The notes below the pieces were generated by a model. The model saw only the letters and a program-made list of their open reading frames with translations. It ran no database searches and was not told the origin of the DNA. 37,335 nt of DNA from CAZXPG01 sp964643145 (GTDB lineage: Bacteria > Pseudomonadota > Alphaproteobacteria > Rickettsiales > Arcanibacteraceae): positions 1 through 37,335 of the forward strand of contig CAZXPG010000012.1 of NCBI GenBank assembly GCA_964643145.1, given 5' to 3'. Numbering within the stretch: position 1 is the first letter of the stretch; each line of letters starts with the position of its first letter. The position numbers and the translations under genes were made by a program. This document shows, in pieces, positions 23,566 to 32,435 of the stretch.

Positions 23566-24753
23566 TTACTTTTCTATAGTAGAGGAAGATGATTTACGGA
23601 TATCTTCCTTCTGTTGCCATGTGGAATTGTTTGAGGCATTCCCTTTAGCTGCTTCTTCTCTCTCTTTGCGAATACGGGCAATTTTTTCAAGAGCAGTCTC
23701 AGGTTTAGTGGTAGTAGTAGTTTTTACAGGAGTAGCGTTAGGAGGGTTTTTTAGATTTCTGAACCGTTCTAATGCGGCATTTGCACTAGATGTTACTTCG
23801 GTATTAAACCCAAGTTTTTTGTTCCTTTCCTCTTGTGACTGTGGGGCTGGAGGCGCGCCGGCAACTGTAGTGTCTTTATTAAGAATTTTTTCTATAGCCT
23901 CGGACTCTAGAGAGAACTTTGATAAAAGTGCTCTTGCAAGTCCTTTGAACCATTTTCCATCTTCTAGCTGCGGCTTTAGGCTTGCAATACCCTGCTGTAT
24001 TTGAGGAATAATGCTGTTTAAGTTACGCTCATATTCAGCAATAGTTTTATCTTTCTCCACATTCTCGTGATTAAGTATAGTATTACGTTCTACCAGCTCC
24101 TGTTTCTCTTTCTCAGCCTGAAGCCTTGCTTGCTCGCTGGCCTGCTTGGACTCTTGCAAAGATTTTTCTAACTCTCTGTTTTTCTTTTTTTCTTCGCTGG
24201 CCTCATTTTGAGCCGTTCTCAGCGATTCGGTTGTAGCAGCAAGGGGCTGTAATTGTAAAGAAAGAAGAGTATTTTGACTGTCGAGATTTTTGTGTTGATC
24301 AGTTAATGTTGCATTTTTCTCAGTGAGAACAGAAATTTGTTGTTCTAAAGCTGGAATCACCTCTAGACGCTTCGACAGGGTTGTGTTTTGTTCCACTAGC
24401 TCATTTGTCGCAGAGAATAACTCATTGTTTTCATTAGTAAGAATATTATTTTTATCAGCAAGATCAGTTATTTGGTTAGCAGAATCAGTCAGAGCGTCAG
24501 TCAGATTCTTGTTCTGTTCTTCCAGCTTACGTATGTGCTCTGCGAATTCTTGGCGCACAGTGTTTATAACATCGGGGGTGTTAGTAATACCGAGAGAGAG
24601 CCCGGGGAATAGGGAAGCGCTACTTATGGATGACTCTTCCTCGGCCGCGCTATTCAATACTTCGTTGAGTTGAGAAAACAAATCTGCTGTCACAGTAGAA
24701 ATGTTGTATTTGGTATTGGTTGTATTATCGTTGCTCTTTTCTGCACGCTTCAT
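23566..24753 (-). CDS. Unrecognised long coiled-coil protein with TWQxK tail
   Basis: No family recognised. The 395-residue protein lacks signal peptide and membrane helices. A disordered start with Ser-rich SSISSAS is followed by a coiled coil spanning about residues 70-255, Asn/Gln/Glu/Leu-rich and quasi-repetitive (NNxLxxENxEL, NxTLxxQ). Then come a short segment (WFKGLARALLSKFS), a Pro/Thr-rich linker (PVKTTTTTKPET), a basic helix (KIARIRKEREEAAKG) and a polar tail with STWQQK at 377-382. The start has the good ribosome site AAGGATATAGAGAG. Its IRKLEEQNKNLTDAL-D-A segment matches about 12 of 22 positions of the 236-residue protein, so the two are probably related. Confidence 0.75.
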   Translation of the reverse strand: MKRAEKSNDNTTNTKYNISTVTADLFSQLNEVLNSAAEEESSISSASLFPGLSLGITNTPDVINTVRQEFAEHIRKLEEQNKNLTDALTDSANQITDLADKNNILTNENNELFSATNELVEQNTTLSKRLEVIPALEQQISVLTEKNATLTDQHKNLDSQNTLLSLQLQPLAATTESLRTAQNEASEEKKKNRELEKSLQESKQASEQARLQAEKEKQELVERNTILNHENVEKDKTIAEYERNLNSIIPQIQQGIASLKPQLEDGKWFKGLARALLSKFSLESEAIEKILNKDTTVAGAPPAPQSQEERNKKLGFNTEVTSSANAALERFRNLKNPPNATPVKTTTTTKPETALEKIARIRKEREEAAKGNASNNSTWQQKEDIRKSSSSTIEK

Positions 24754-24924
24754 CTCTCTATATCCTTATAAATTTTATTAATATCTTCACACAGTGCCAT
24801 GCCTTTAACGTGTGCATATAGCTGGCATTATCCGTGTTTCCGGGAGAAGTATTAACCGATATTTACGAAAAATGCACGTAGAAAATTGAGATATTAATAT
24901 AAATTTTAGTAAATTTAATAATTC

Positions 24925-25911
24925 TTAACCAATAAGAAGTTTGAGTGCCTTGCTGTCTGCGCGTGATAGGGGTAGGTGGGTGATGGAATTGCTATCTTTC
25001 CATGCGGTGTCATTGCCTGCGAAGGGCAGGGGGCAGCGGTAGAGGGTGGCTTCCAGGGTAAAGTGGCTATAATGTTGGGTGATGGTGCCCAGCCGCTGCA
25101 TGGTGTTTGGGTTATAGTGGTTGCCTTGAAAAATCACCAGTTCTGAAGCCGGATATTCCGGGAAGCCATAAAGCCCATAGAGAAAACGGCTGGTGCGCGG
25201 GGTGAGGTAGTAATGCCCGTTCGTGTCCTGGAAGGCGATAATGGTTTTTTCTACGATGGGCACCGCTTTTGGTGCTTTCTTGACGGGGTAGCTAGTGGGG
25301 GCGTGTTTGCCCTGGCATATGGTTTGCAGTGGGCAGAGCAGGCAATGGGGGGTGGTGCGGGTGCAGATCAGCGCACCAATATCCATCATAGCCTGGTTAT
25401 AATCAAACGGGTTGTTACTATCAAGCAACAGGAACGCTTTCTCCCAGAGCTGTGCATCAGAAGGATGCTCAAGTGCAAATACTCGGCACAGCACGCGCTT
25501 GACATTGGCCTCCATCACCGGTACGGGCACACGGAACCCGAACGCTGCCACCGCATGGGCGGTATTCCTTCCTATCCCCGGCAAGGCAAGCAGCCCTTCC
25601 ACGCTGTTTGGCAGATGTGGGGCGGCGATTTGGGCGGCTTTATGCAGATTCACCGCCCGGCTGTAATAGCCTAGGCCTTGCCACGCTTTTAGCACGCTCT
25701 CCTCGGGGGCATCAGCCAGAGCCTGTAGGGTGGGGAAAGCCAAGAGAAAGGGGAAATAATAGCGCGAAAGCACCGTCTGCACCTGGGTTTGTTGCAGCAT
25801 CACCTCGCTGATATACACCGCGTAGGGGTCGGCTGTATTGCGCCAGGGCAGATCACGCCTGCCGTGATGCTGATACCACGCATGTAACTGGGGGTGAAAG
25901 AGGCTATTCAT
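24925..25911 (-). CDS. mutY: A/G-specific adenine glycosylase
   Basis: Removes adenine mispaired with 8-oxoguanine. The helix-hairpin-helix/catalytic core shows RRDLPWRN, the Glu-containing EVMLQQTQVQTV, LPGIGRNTAHAVAAFGF and the catalytic Asp in DYNQAMMDIGALIC. The [4Fe-4S] ligands are C-x6-C-x2-C-x5-C in ICTRTTPHCLLCPLQTIC. The C-terminal NUDIX-like domain recognises 8-oxoG. Length is 328 residues. The start overlaps the tatC stop (ATGA junction), so the two are translationally coupled. Confidence 0.96.
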   Translation of the reverse strand: MNSLFHPQLHAWYQHHGRRDLPWRNTADPYAVYISEVMLQQTQVQTVLSRYYFPFLLAFPTLQALADAPEESVLKAWQGLGYYSRAVNLHKAAQIAAPHLPNSVEGLLALPGIGRNTAHAVAAFGFRVPVPVMEANVKRVLCRVFALEHPSDAQLWEKAFLLLDSNNPFDYNQAMMDIGALICTRTTPHCLLCPLQTICQGKHAPTSYPVKKAPKAVPIVEKTIIAFQDTNGHYYLTPRTSRFLYGLYGFPEYPASELVIFQGNHYNPNTMQRLGTITQHYSHFTLEATLYRCPLPFAGNDTAWKDSNSITHLPLSRADSKALKLLIG

Positions 25912-26681
25912 GGCAAGAGCCGTTTCTTTTCGATATGCCTACATGCTACAATCGATATCTCATAAAGCAGCAGCATGGGGATGGCAAGGCCGGTTTGGCT
26001 GATAGCGTCAGGCGGGGTGAGTACGGCGGCAATGCAGAAAATAATCACAATCGCATAGCGCCGTTTGCTGCGTAACCCTTCCGCGCTCACCATCCCCACA
26101 CGGGCAAGCAGCGTTAACAACACGGGAAGCTGAAAGGCAATGCCAAAGGCCATAATAAGATGGATAACCAGCGAAAGATATTCGCTCACACGCGCTTCAA
26201 GCTGGATAGGCAACTGGCCAGGCCCGGTGCTAAGCGATTCAAAGCTAAGGAAAAATTGCCAGGCTACTGGGAAGATAAAATAATAGACCAGTGCCGCGCC
26301 ACTTATGAACAACAAAGGCGTGGCAATAAGATAGGGGAGTATCGCCATTTTCTCGCGTTTATACAGCCCGGGTGCCAGGAAGATATAAAGCTGGCTGGCA
26401 ATGAAGGGGAAGGCGATAAAACAGGCGGCAAAAAAGGCCAGCTTGACATAGGTGAAGAAGGCCTCCGTCAGGCCGGTATAAATCAGCCGCCTGTGCTGTT
26501 CGGCACCGTACATATGAGCAAGGGGTGCTACCAGGAAATTATAGATATCCTCAGCATATATATAGCACAAGATGAAGCTAAGCAGCAACACGCTGGCAGA
26601 ATAGGTCAGCCGCTTGCGTAATTCACGCAAATGTTCAACAAGCGGGGCTTTCGTATGTGCAAATGGGTCAGGTGTTTCCAT
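25908..26681 (-). CDS. tatC: Sec-independent translocase subunit TatC
   Basis: Twin-arginine signal-peptide receptor of the Tat system. The cytoplasmic N-terminal motif LVEHLRELRKRL is typical, followed by six membrane helices; the periplasmic loop with AFFTYVKLAFFAACFIAFPF and the conserved FELPVL-like FQLPVLLTLL are visible. Length is 257 residues. tatA and tatB are not adjacent; alphaproteobacteria often have tatA-tatB-tatC together, so they must lie elsewhere or be reduced. It is sandwiched between uspA and mutY. Confidence 0.95.
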   Translation of the reverse strand: METPDPFAHTKAPLVEHLRELRKRLTYSASVLLLSFILCYIYAEDIYNFLVAPLAHMYGAEQHRRLIYTGLTEAFFTYVKLAFFAACFIAFPFIASQLYIFLAPGLYKREKMAILPYLIATPLLFISGAALVYYFIFPVAWQFFLSFESLSTGPGQLPIQLEARVSEYLSLVIHLIMAFGIAFQLPVLLTLLARVGMVSAEGLRSKRRYAIVIIFCIAAVLTPPDAISQTGLAIPMLLLYEISIVACRHIEKKRLLP

Positions 26682-26683
26682 TG

Positions 26684-27148
26684 TCAGGTGAGTTCATTAA
26701 TCTGCTGTTCTGTCAGGTTGCCAGGAATAATAAGCATCGGGATTTGCAGTGTTTTTCCCAGTTGTGAGGCAAGCCGTGGCAACAGGTTGTTGCGAGAGTG
26801 GGAATCAGGTGCTGTGCCAAGCAGCAGCATATTGATGCTGTGATCTTCCTGGATGGTGGCGACAATTTCTTCTTCCAATATCCCCTCCCGCACCATCAGG
26901 CTAGGGGTAATACCGGCATAATTATAGGCTTCTTCAGCAAACCGGCTGAGCAGGCTTTCTGCTTGTGCGCGGCTTTCTGCGCGGATAACATCGGCAACCG
27001 GGAAGAAATTCTGATATTCAACGGGCTCAATCACATACAACATTTCTACCGGGCATCCGGTATGGTGCGCTTTACGGCAGGCAAAATGCAGGGCAACACG
27101 CGAATGGGTGTTGTCATTAATGCAGACAAGAAGTTTAGACTTTTCCAT
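26684..27148 (-). CDS. Universal stress protein family
   Basis: A 154-residue UspA-fold protein: N-terminal beta strand KLLVCINDNTHSRVALHFACRKA, and the C-terminal strand INMLLLGTAPDS followed by LGKTLQIPMLIIPG. The usual ATP loop G-x2-G-x9-G-(S/T) is not clear, so it may be of the non-ATP-binding kind. It ends two bases before tatC and repeat B copy 3 lies just upstream of its start. Function in stress survival is a family-level inference. Confidence 0.85.
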   Translation of the reverse strand: MEKSKLLVCINDNTHSRVALHFACRKAHHTGCPVEMLYVIEPVEYQNFFPVADVIRAESRAQAESLLSRFAEEAYNYAGITPSLMVREGILEEEIVATIQEDHSINMLLLGTAPDSHSRNNLLPRLASQLGKTLQIPMLIIPGNLTEQQINELT

Positions 27149-27158
27149 AGTGTAACCT

Positions 27159-27192
27159 CAGTTTTTTATAAGCGTGGCTTATCCAAAAACTG
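27159..27192 (-). repeat. Palindromic repeat B, copy 3
   Basis: Inverted arms CAGTTTTTTATAAGC (27159-27173) and GCTTATCCAAAAACTG (27177-27192) around GTG, with two mispairs. In reverse orientation its flanks (catgcc before, aggtta after) match copy 1 at 16-48. It separates uspA from the upstream gene. Confidence 0.7.
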
Positions 27193-27217
27193 GCATGATA
27201 GTGAAAAATAATAACGA

Positions 27218-27244
27218 CCAAAACCATGCTTCAAGTGGTTTTGG
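27218..27244. repeat. Hairpin repeat D, copy 2
   Basis: CCAAAACCA (27218-27226) and TGGTTTTGG (27236-27244) around a TGCTTCAAG loop. It shares the CTTCAAGTGGTTT core with 12884-12897 and lies about 26 bases from repeat B copy 3; the two seem to travel as a composite, as also at 37261-37330. Confidence 0.55.
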
Positions 27245-27263
27245 ACTATACAGATAAGGGATG

Positions 27264-28010
27264 TTATATTTTTCTGAATGCTATACCTGCCAACCATCCC
27301 GCCAGCAACGCCAGTAAAATAGCGGTGAGGCCATAAAGCACGGGATGTTCATGGGCGGCATCAGAAATAAAAGCATCCGCTCCTACCTTCTTTACACTAA
27401 TTGGGGTGGATTGCATAGCGATAAGCTGTCCATTATTAATTAAATAGATTTCAGCGGTGTAGATACCACGCGGGATATTTTCAGGGAAACGTAGGGTGAT
27501 CTTAAATAAGATCTCGCCCATAAAGGGGAGGTCTTGCTGATATTTGCTATAAAGGTTACGCTTCTGTTTATCGCTTAATATAGCATGTTTAAAATCGGTA
27601 ATATCAATGCTAATATCTTGGTTATCTGCCAGTTTCATAGGCAAATTAGAGATGCCGAGTTGCAAGGTTGCAAGCAACGCATCATTCTGTAGGCGGTCAA
27701 GGGGGCGGCTAGAGGCAAGGGCATAAAAACTATCAATATCCTCAAATTCTGCTTGTTGCCGGTTTACCCATATGCCTGCAATCTGTTCGCGTTTACGGAC
27801 AATATAGCGGTGCTTGGGGCCGCGTACCACCACGATAATATCGCCAGCATCATTCCTCGCACCAAAAAGCAAGATATCCGTGCCCTGAAAACGGGTATCA
27901 ATAGTGATGAGATGATCAGAAATATCCGCAATCAGCGATTTGCCATAGGCCGGGGAAAATTGAAGTGCTGTCCAGCAGAAAAGTAGAAATAACAGAACTC
28001 GCCGTTGCAT
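27264..28010 (-). CDS. TIGR02186-type membrane-anchored protein
   Basis: A 248-residue protein with a signal peptide (about 1-23, ending near AYG-KS), an extracytoplasmic beta-rich domain and one C-terminal membrane helix (GLTAILLALLAGWLAG) with a basic tail. Landmarks are ISDHLITIDTRFQGTDILLFGA, DIIVVVRGP, IWVNRQQ, and PRGIYTAEIYLI. This uncharacterised alphaproteobacterial family is regularly paired with a TauE/SafE permease, as here with a one-base overlap. It is presumably the extracytoplasmic partner of that transporter. Confidence 0.88.
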   Translation of the reverse strand: MQRRVLLFLLFCWTALQFSPAYGKSLIADISDHLITIDTRFQGTDILLFGARNDAGDIIVVVRGPKHRYIVRKREQIAGIWVNRQQAEFEDIDSFYALASSRPLDRLQNDALLATLQLGISNLPMKLADNQDISIDITDFKHAILSDKQKRNLYSKYQQDLPFMGEILFKITLRFPENIPRGIYTAEIYLINNGQLIAMQSTPISVKKVGADAFISDAAHEHPVLYGLTAILLALLAGWLAGIAFRKI

Positions 28011-28933
28011 TAGAGCACTCCTACGGGAACAATTTCAAAGAGGTCGCTGGGTTGAACAAAAAGCCGGAAGGCAAGCTTTGCCACTACAAGCAATACCAGT
28101 ACCGCCATCATGGCGCGCAAATATTCAGCGGGAAGCTTGAGCCCAATACGTGTGCCAAATTGTGCCCCCACCACCGAACCGCTGAGCATGAGGAGTGCCA
28201 GCACAATATCAACAGTGTGGGTATTGACTGCCTGTAGGAAGGTGACGTTGGCAGTGATAAAAATAATCTGGAATAACGAGGTGCCAATCACTACCGAGGT
28301 TGGCATACGCAGCAGGTAGATCATAGCGGGCACCATCAGGAAGCCGCCACCCATGCCCATTAAGGATACGAGTATCCCCACAACAAAGCCGATGGCGATG
28401 GGCAGTAGTGCGCTGAGTTGCAGGTTTGATCGGGGAAAATGCACTTGAAAAGGCAAGGGAAGGCGATGAAGGGAATGGCTACGCTCCCTTCGCGGTAAAG
28501 CACCACCACGACGTTTATAAAAAATGGTTTTCAGGCTTTCTATTGCCATTAATGTGCCAACACTCCCCAGGAACAGCACGTAACAGAGCGAGATCACCAG
28601 ATCAACCTGGCCTAAGGTTTGCAGCAGGGCAAAGAGCCATACACCTAAGGACGAACCCGCCAGGCCGCCAATAAGCAGTAATGTGCCCATTTTAAAATCA
28701 ACATTCTGACGCCGCCAATGGGCAAGAAAACCAGAGAATGAAGCAGCTATCACCTGGTTGGCAGAGCTGGGAACAGCAACCGCAGGGGGAATTCCAATAA
28801 AAATAAGCAACGGTGTCATAAGAAAACCACCCCCTACACCAAACATGCCAGAAAGCAGGCCGGATATTCCACCAAGAAAGGGGATGAGAAGAATATCAAC
28901 CGGCATTCCGGCAATAGGGAGATATATCTGCAT
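28010..28933 (-). CDS. TauE/SafE-family sulfite/anion exporter
   Basis: A 307-residue permease with about eight membrane helices. The duplicated motif is visible in both halves: GISGLLSGMFGVGGGFLMTPLL and GFVVGILVSLMGMGGGFLMVPAM (each broken by the membrane boundary). A polar loop near residues 135-165 separates the halves. The family moves sulfite, sulfonates or other small anions. It is co-transcribed with the TIGR02186 protein. The substrate cannot be told from sequence. Confidence 0.9.
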   Translation of the reverse strand: MQIYLPIAGMPVDILLIPFLGGISGLLSGMFGVGGGFLMTPLLIFIGIPPAVAVPSSANQVIAASFSGFLAHWRRQNVDFKMGTLLLIGGLAGSSLGVWLFALLQTLGQVDLVISLCYVLFLGSVGTLMAIESLKTIFYKRRGGALPRRERSHSLHRLPLPFQVHFPRSNLQLSALLPIAIGFVVGILVSLMGMGGGFLMVPAMIYLLRMPTSVVIGTSLFQIIFITANVTFLQAVNTHTVDIVLALLMLSGSVVGAQFGTRIGLKLPAEYLRAMMAVLVLLVVAKLAFRLFVQPSDLFEIVPVGVL

Positions 28934-29070
28934 GGTGAATATCCGTTAAATACACGAATAGTGGCTTAAACGCGCATTTACGTAAAGTAAAAAATAGATA
29001 AACGATAAAAAAGCTTTTCTCCCTGTGGATTTTCAGTTATATCTGAGAAAAGATACTCTATTTTTATGCC

Positions 29071-29086
29071 TGTTTCACGTGGAACG
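29071..29086. promoter_or_regulatory. parS-like centromere site 1
   Basis: TGTTTCACGTGGAACG matches the parS consensus TGTTTCACGTGAAACA at 14 of 16 positions. It lies in the AT-rich gap 42 bases before mnmG, about 11 kb from oriC, and would be bound by the ParB encoded at 32436-33368. Confidence 0.85.
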
Positions 29087-29127
29087 TGCATAACTCAACC
29101 TCAGTATAGGATCGGTAGTGATACGCG

Positions 29128-31008
29128 ATGTATGATGTAGTCGTTATTGGTGGTGGGCATGCAGGGTGTGAAGCTGCCGCAGCCTCGGCGCGAGTGGGGG
29201 CTAAGACATTATTGCTTACCTTACACTATGCTAATTTAGGTGAGATGTCATGTAATCCAGCGATTGGTGGTATTGCCAAAGGTACGATTGTACGAGAAAT
29301 TGACGCGCTTGATGGTATCATGGCGCGCGTTATTGACCAGGCAGGTATTCACTACCGTGTGTTGAACGAAAGCAAAGGGCCTGCTGTATGGGGGCCGCGC
29401 GCGCAAGCAGATCGTACATTATACCGTAAGGCTATGCGTGACGTGCTGGAAGCATACTCTAATTTAACGATACGGGAAGCCTCCGTTGAGGATATTCGCG
29501 TTGAAGCGGGCCAGGCCAATGCGGTTGTGTTGCAGAGTGGGGAAATAATCCCTGCGGGGAAGGTGGTGCTGACAACGGGCACGTTTCTGCGTGGGCTGAT
29601 GCATATAGGCACAACCCGGATTCCAGCCGGAAGAGTGGGGGAGGCTCCCTCAATTGGCTTGTCTGACACGTTGAAGCGGTTGCAGTTTGCCGTGGGGCGC
29701 CTGAAAACCGGTACACCGCCACGGCTGGATGGGCGCACTATTGCCTGGGGGCAATTAGAGCCGCAACCCGGGGATAACCCGCCACGACCATTCTCGATGA
29801 TGACAGATAAGGTAAAAGTGCCCCAAATAGCCTGCTATATTACTGCGACAACGGAAGCAAGTCATCAGCTTATTCGTGATAACATCCATCAATCGCCCAT
29901 GTATTCGGGGCAAATTGAAAGCCGGGGGCCGCGCTATTGTCCATCGATTGAAGATAAGATTGTGCGTTTTGCCGGTAAAACGCGCCATCAAATTTTTCTG
30001 GAGCCTGAAGGCTTAGAGGATGATACGGTATATCCCAACGGTATTTCTACCTCGCTACCAGAATACGTGCAGCGTGCTCTGCTGAAAACCATTCCAGGGT
30101 TAGAGAATGCGGTGATGCTGCGCCCTGGCTATGCGATTGAATATGATTTTGTGGACCCAAGAGAGTTGCGTTCGACGCTTGAAACCAAGCGGGTAAAAGG
30201 CCTATATCTGGCGGGGCAGATTAACGGCACAACGGGCTATGAGGAAGCGGCAGGCCAGGGGTTGATTGCCGGGTTGAATGCGGGGCTGGCTGCTGCTGGT
30301 TCTGCGCCTTTTGTGCTTGATCGCTCTGAGGCCTATATTGGGGTGATGATAGATGATTTAGTCACGCTTGGCACCCAAGAGCCATACCGTATGTTTACCT
30401 CGCGGGCGGAATATCGCTTATCCTTGCGCGCCGACAATGCCGATATACGTCTGACAGAGAAGGGTATTGTGATAGGATGCGTGTCTACGGCGCGCAAGGA
30501 AGCATTCTATCGGAAAACCGAAGCAATTACGGCAACGCGCACCTGGTTGTCGGGTTTAAAAATTACGCCCAATGAAGCGGCTAACTATGGTATTGCTATT
30601 TCCCACGATGGGGTTGTACGGGATGCGTTTACCTTGCTGCGCTATCCGCATGTGACCATGGATGCGTTGGCATCTATTTGGCCCGCTATTGCCGATATCG
30701 CGTCATCGGTCAAAGAACAAATCACTATCGAAGCCCGCTATTCCTCCTATCTGGAGCGACAGGAACAAGATATTGCTTCCTTTAGGGCCGATGAGCATAT
30801 AGGGATTCCGGCGGATATGAATTATGACGATGTACAGAGCCTATCGGCGGAAGTGCGAGAAAAGTTAAAACGCGGTGTCCCTGCAACATTAGGGGCGGCA
30901 GGGCGTATTGCGGGGGTAACTCCTGCGGCAGTAACGGCACTGCTCGTCTATATTCGTAACAAAGAGAAACGTGCCTATTATGAATCAAAACGTAGTTGCA
31001 ATGGATAA
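29128..31008 (+). CDS. mnmG: tRNA uridine-5-carboxymethylaminomethyl modification enzyme MnmG
   Basis: With MnmE, installs cmnm5 groups on U34 of several tRNAs. The FAD-binding GGGHAGCEAA is at the N-terminus. Further signatures are EMSCNPAIGGIAKG, GPAVWGPRAQADR, LKTGTPPRL, ESRGPRYCPSIEDK, and LAGQINGTTGYEEAAGQG; the C-terminal helical domain ends with the typical GRIAGVTPAAVTALL. Length is 626 residues, normal. The 3' end overlaps rsmG. Confidence 0.97.
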   Translation: MYDVVVIGGGHAGCEAAAASARVGAKTLLLTLHYANLGEMSCNPAIGGIAKGTIVREIDALDGIMARVIDQAGIHYRVLNESKGPAVWGPRAQADRTLYRKAMRDVLEAYSNLTIREASVEDIRVEAGQANAVVLQSGEIIPAGKVVLTTGTFLRGLMHIGTTRIPAGRVGEAPSIGLSDTLKRLQFAVGRLKTGTPPRLDGRTIAWGQLEPQPGDNPPRPFSMMTDKVKVPQIACYITATTEASHQLIRDNIHQSPMYSGQIESRGPRYCPSIEDKIVRFAGKTRHQIFLEPEGLEDDTVYPNGISTSLPEYVQRALLKTIPGLENAVMLRPGYAIEYDFVDPRELRSTLETKRVKGLYLAGQINGTTGYEEAAGQGLIAGLNAGLAAAGSAPFVLDRSEAYIGVMIDDLVTLGTQEPYRMFTSRAEYRLSLRADNADIRLTEKGIVIGCVSTARKEAFYRKTEAITATRTWLSGLKITPNEAANYGIAISHDGVVRDAFTLLRYPHVTMDALASIWPAIADIASSVKEQITIEARYSSYLERQEQDIASFRADEHIGIPADMNYDDVQSLSAEVREKLKRGVPATLGAAGRIAGVTPAAVTALLVYIRNKEKRAYYESKRSCNG

Positions 31009-31618
31009 TAATGATGCCTATGTGGCAATACAGTGTTGCAAAAATGTTTCACGTGAAACGTTTTCTCGGCTGGAGGCGTTCCATTCCTTGCTTAAACAAT
31101 GGAATGAGCGGATTAATCTGGTGGGGAAATCTACGATGGTGGATATTTGGAATCGCCATATTATTGATTCTGCCCAACTGATGCGTTTTCTTCCAGAGGG
31201 GACGCAAACTATAACGGATTTTGGTAGTGGTGCAGGGTTCCCAGGGTTGGTATTATCGCTGATGGGAGTGCCGGAAGTGCATCTGGTGGAAAGCGATAGC
31301 CGCAAAGCAGCCTTCTTGGCAGAAGCTTCTCGTCTTAGCCCTGGCAAAGTGTATATCCATAATGAACGCATAGAGGCATTGAATGCCTGGCCAAATGATG
31401 TGATAACCGCACGTGCTTTAGCACCGTTGCCCTGGTTAGTGAAGCTGTGCCACCCATTTCTACAGGCTGGGGCGATGGGGTTGTTCCTGAAAGGTGCTTA
31501 TGCTAAACAGGAACTGGAAGCCACCCGTATCCATTGGGATATAGATGCCGTGCTGCATCCCAGCCTTACGCACCAAGATGCCTGGATTATACAGCTTAAC
31601 ACTATAGTACGGAAATAA
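31001..31618 (+). CDS. rsmG: 16S rRNA (guanine527-N7)-methyltransferase RsmG
   Basis: SAM-dependent methylation of G527 of 16S rRNA. The SAM-binding loop DFGSGAGFPGLVL, the acidic HLVESDSRKAAFL and VITARALAPLPWL are typical. The frame is open from a GTG at 30971, with ATGs at 30980 and 31001; the last best fits the alphaproteobacterial N-terminus (short run to VSRETFSRLEAF) and overlaps mnmG by 8 bases, giving 205 residues. Ribosome-site evidence does not decide. A parS site is embedded in its early codons, encoding the NVSRET segment. Confidence 0.93.
   Translation: MDNNDAYVAIQCCKNVSRETFSRLEAFHSLLKQWNERINLVGKSTMVDIWNRHIIDSAQLMRFLPEGTQTITDFGSGAGFPGLVLSLMGVPEVHLVESDSRKAAFLAEASRLSPGKVYIHNERIEALNAWPNDVITARALAPLPWLVKLCHPFLQAGAMGLFLKGAYAKQELEATRIHWDIDAVLHPSLTHQDAWIIQLNTIVRK
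31045..31060. promoter_or_regulatory. parS site 2, inside rsmG
   Basis: TGTTTCACGTGAAACG differs from the parS consensus only at the final base and is a near-perfect palindrome. It is within the coding sequence of rsmG, as known for several bacteria, and about 1.4 kb from parB. Confidence 0.93.
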
Positions 31619-31623
31619 GAACA

Positions 31624-32424
31624 ATGCCGCAAAATCATTCATGTAAAATTATTGCTGTTGCTAACCAGAAGGGGGGTGTCGGTAAAACTACCACTGCCAT
31701 TAATCTGGCAACTGCGTTGGCCGCTGTGTATAAAAAGACGCTATTGATTGATCTTGATCCGCAAGGCAATGCCAGCACGGGGGTGGGGGTGCCACATGAT
31801 GAGCGGCGGGTGACAATCTATGATATACTTGTCAATGGCAATGCGATGGCGGATGCTATTATGCATACGGCGGTTCCCAACCTGCATGTAGTGACGGCGA
31901 CAGTGGATTTATCGGCGGCAGAAATTGAGTTGACCGAAGTAGAACAACGGGAATATGTATTAAAACGGGCCCTTGCTGTGTGTAGCCCCCACTATGACTA
32001 TATATTAATTGACTGCCCACCATCGCTAGGGCTTTTGACTATTAACGCCCTTGCTGCTGCGGATTCGGTGCTGATACCGCTACAATGTGAGTTTTTTGCT
32101 CTGGAAGGGTTAAGCCATTTGCTGAAAACTGTTGACTTAGTGCGCAATAGTTTAAATCCGTCACTATACATGCAAGGGGTGGTGCTCACCATGTATGATA
32201 GGCGCAATAAATTAACTGAAGATGTTGAATCGGATGTGCGGGAAGTATTGGGGGATAGTGTCTATACCACGGTTATCCCACGTAATGTTCGTATATCAGA
32301 AGCGCCTTCGCATGGCAAGCCTGCATTGATTTACGATATAAAATGTTCTGGTGCGATTGCTTATGCCCATTTGGCCAAAGAAATGCTGGCACAGGAAACG
32401 GCAGTACTGAATGCTGCCGGATAA
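31624..32424 (+). CDS. parA: Chromosome partitioning ATPase ParA
   Basis: DNA-binding ATPase that moves ParB-parS complexes. The deviant Walker A NQKGGVGKTTTAIN, Walker A' LLIDLDPQGNAS, Walker B YILIDCPPSLG and the C-terminal VIPRNVRISEAPSHG are all intact. Length is 266 residues. It starts five bases after rsmG and precedes parB, the usual chromosomal order mnmG-rsmG-parA-parB. Confidence 0.97.
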   Translation: MPQNHSCKIIAVANQKGGVGKTTTAINLATALAAVYKKTLLIDLDPQGNASTGVGVPHDERRVTIYDILVNGNAMADAIMHTAVPNLHVVTATVDLSAAEIELTEVEQREYVLKRALAVCSPHYDYILIDCPPSLGLLTINALAAADSVLIPLQCEFFALEGLSHLLKTVDLVRNSLNPSLYMQGVVLTMYDRRNKLTEDVESDVREVLGDSVYTTVIPRNVRISEAPSHGKPALIYDIKCSGAIAYAHLAKEMLAQETAVLNAAG

Positions 32425-32435
32425 TAAGGGGGGGA

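Noticed and set aside
20480..24753. Prophage or conjugative element
   Set aside because: No integrase, terminase, capsid, relaxase or VirB-like motif is visible; the proteins are only coiled-coil and unknown.
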